The position numbers and the translations under genes were made by a program. A stretch of DNA of 30,499 nt from Pseudomonadota bacterium (lineage in GTDB: Bacteria; Pseudomonadota; Alphaproteobacteria; Sphingomonadales; Sphingomonadaceae). The notes under the pieces were generated by a model. It was not told the DNA's origin. It saw only the letters and a program-made list of their open reading frames with translations, and ran no database searches. Position 1 is the first letter of the stretch; each line of letters begins with the position of its first letter. Below, piece after piece: positions 30,374-30,499 of the stretch. Location of the stretch: the NCBI GenBank assembly GCA_023422695.1, contig JAFAGN010000149.1, positions 1-30,499 of the forward strand. Reading direction: 5' to 3'.

Positions 30374-30499
30374 CTAGGGTCTGGACTCATTTGATCCAGA
30401 AGCAAAGAGCGGCGACGATGCAGACACCGGCGAGGAAGTTGCGAGCAAGCTTGTCGTAGCGTGTTGCGATAGCTCGGAAGTCTTTGAGGCGACAGAAGG
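30374..30499 (-). mobile_element. end of an IS5-family-like insertion sequence (cut by the window)
   Basis: The transposase C-terminus is followed within ~10 bases by ctagggtctggactcat, a plausible terminal inverted repeat, directly abutting the palindromic element. CTAG (30374-30377) could be the target site. Only one end is in the window, so length and exact boundary are not defined. Confidence 0.6.
30387..30499 (-). CDS. IS5-family-like transposase, C-terminal fragment (5' part beyond window)
   Basis: The last 36 codons are visible, reading FCRLKDFRAIATRYDKLARN then FLAGVCIVAALCFWIK before TGA. The R-x-KDFRxIATRYDKLARNFL block is the typical tail of IS5-group DDE transposases, just after the catalytic glutamate region, with a final hydrophobic stretch. 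The rest of the gene lies past the right edge, so whether it is intact is unknown. Confidence 0.8.
   Translation of the reverse strand, partial: FCRLKDFRAIATRYDKLARNFLAGVCIVAALCFWIK

Noticed and set aside
1..30499. CRISPR array, rRNA genes, prophage or toxin-antitoxin system
   Set aside because: No regularly spaced direct repeats, no rRNA segments, and no integrase, phage structural or toxin-antitoxin motifs were seen; the only mobile gene is the transposase fragment at the right edge.

Overview
The window is GC-rich alphaproteobacterial DNA. The gene set and style suggest a member of the Sphingomonadales, most like Sphingopyxis or Sphingomonas: a SPOR-domain protein beside dGTPase, an ABA4-like membrane protein, TonB-dependent uptake, many 4-base ATGA overlaps, and short palindromic intergenic repeats. 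This assignment is inference from recognised families, not from a search.

Region 1 (1-3055) holds the 3' end of a SPOR-domain gene that overlaps dgt by four bases, a spacer with an inverted CACAAAG-type repeat, and an NAD(P)-binding TIP30-like protein. Region 2 (about 3113-10277) is a glycine-cleavage unit led by a tandem glycine riboswitch. Its order is gcvT-gcvH-(glycosyltransferase-like gene)-gcvPA-gcvPB, followed closely by a small membrane protein, an ABA4-like membrane protein and a DUF938 methyltransferase. The glycosyltransferase-like gene is a foreign-looking passenger, and a repeat hairpin lies just ahead of it. Region 3 (10300-14321) has an acyl-CoA synthetase, a 153-bp palindromic repeat, a DMT permease-GST pair on the minus strand, tRNA-Trp(CCA), and a guanidinium exporter of the Gdx/SugE subtype preceded by a hairpin resembling half of a guanidine-II (mini-ykkC) riboswitch.

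Region 4 (14328-24684) is an amino-sugar (GlcNAc/chitin) utilisation locus. On the minus strand lie nagR (GntR/UTRA), nagB-II (SIS-type GlcN6P deaminase), nagA, a IIA-HPr-EI fusion and nagE (IIC-IIB plus a second, cysteine-less IIB copy). Divergently placed is a secreted GH20 beta-N-acetylhexosaminidase. Together these would release GlcNAc outside the cytoplasm, import it as GlcNAc-6-P, deacetylate it and deaminate it to fructose-6-P. Shared ATTGGT boxes in three intergenic regions are candidate NagR operators.

Region 5 (24681-30140) is a cobalamin uptake and adenosylation operon on the minus strand: cobalamin riboswitch-btuB-cobO-btuF-btuC-btuD, with every junction overlapping. No corrin-ring synthesis genes are seen here, which fits a B12 scavenger. 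Region 6 (30141-30499) contains a 136-bp palindromic repeat, followed at once by the 3' end of an IS5-family-like transposase running off the window.

The most unusual items are the gene inserted in the gcv operon with its possible N-terminal frameshift, the second cysteine-less EIIB domain on NagE, the candidate guanidine riboswitch, the three short ORFs that fill gaps between cistrons and end on the next start codon, and the large palindromic repeats.
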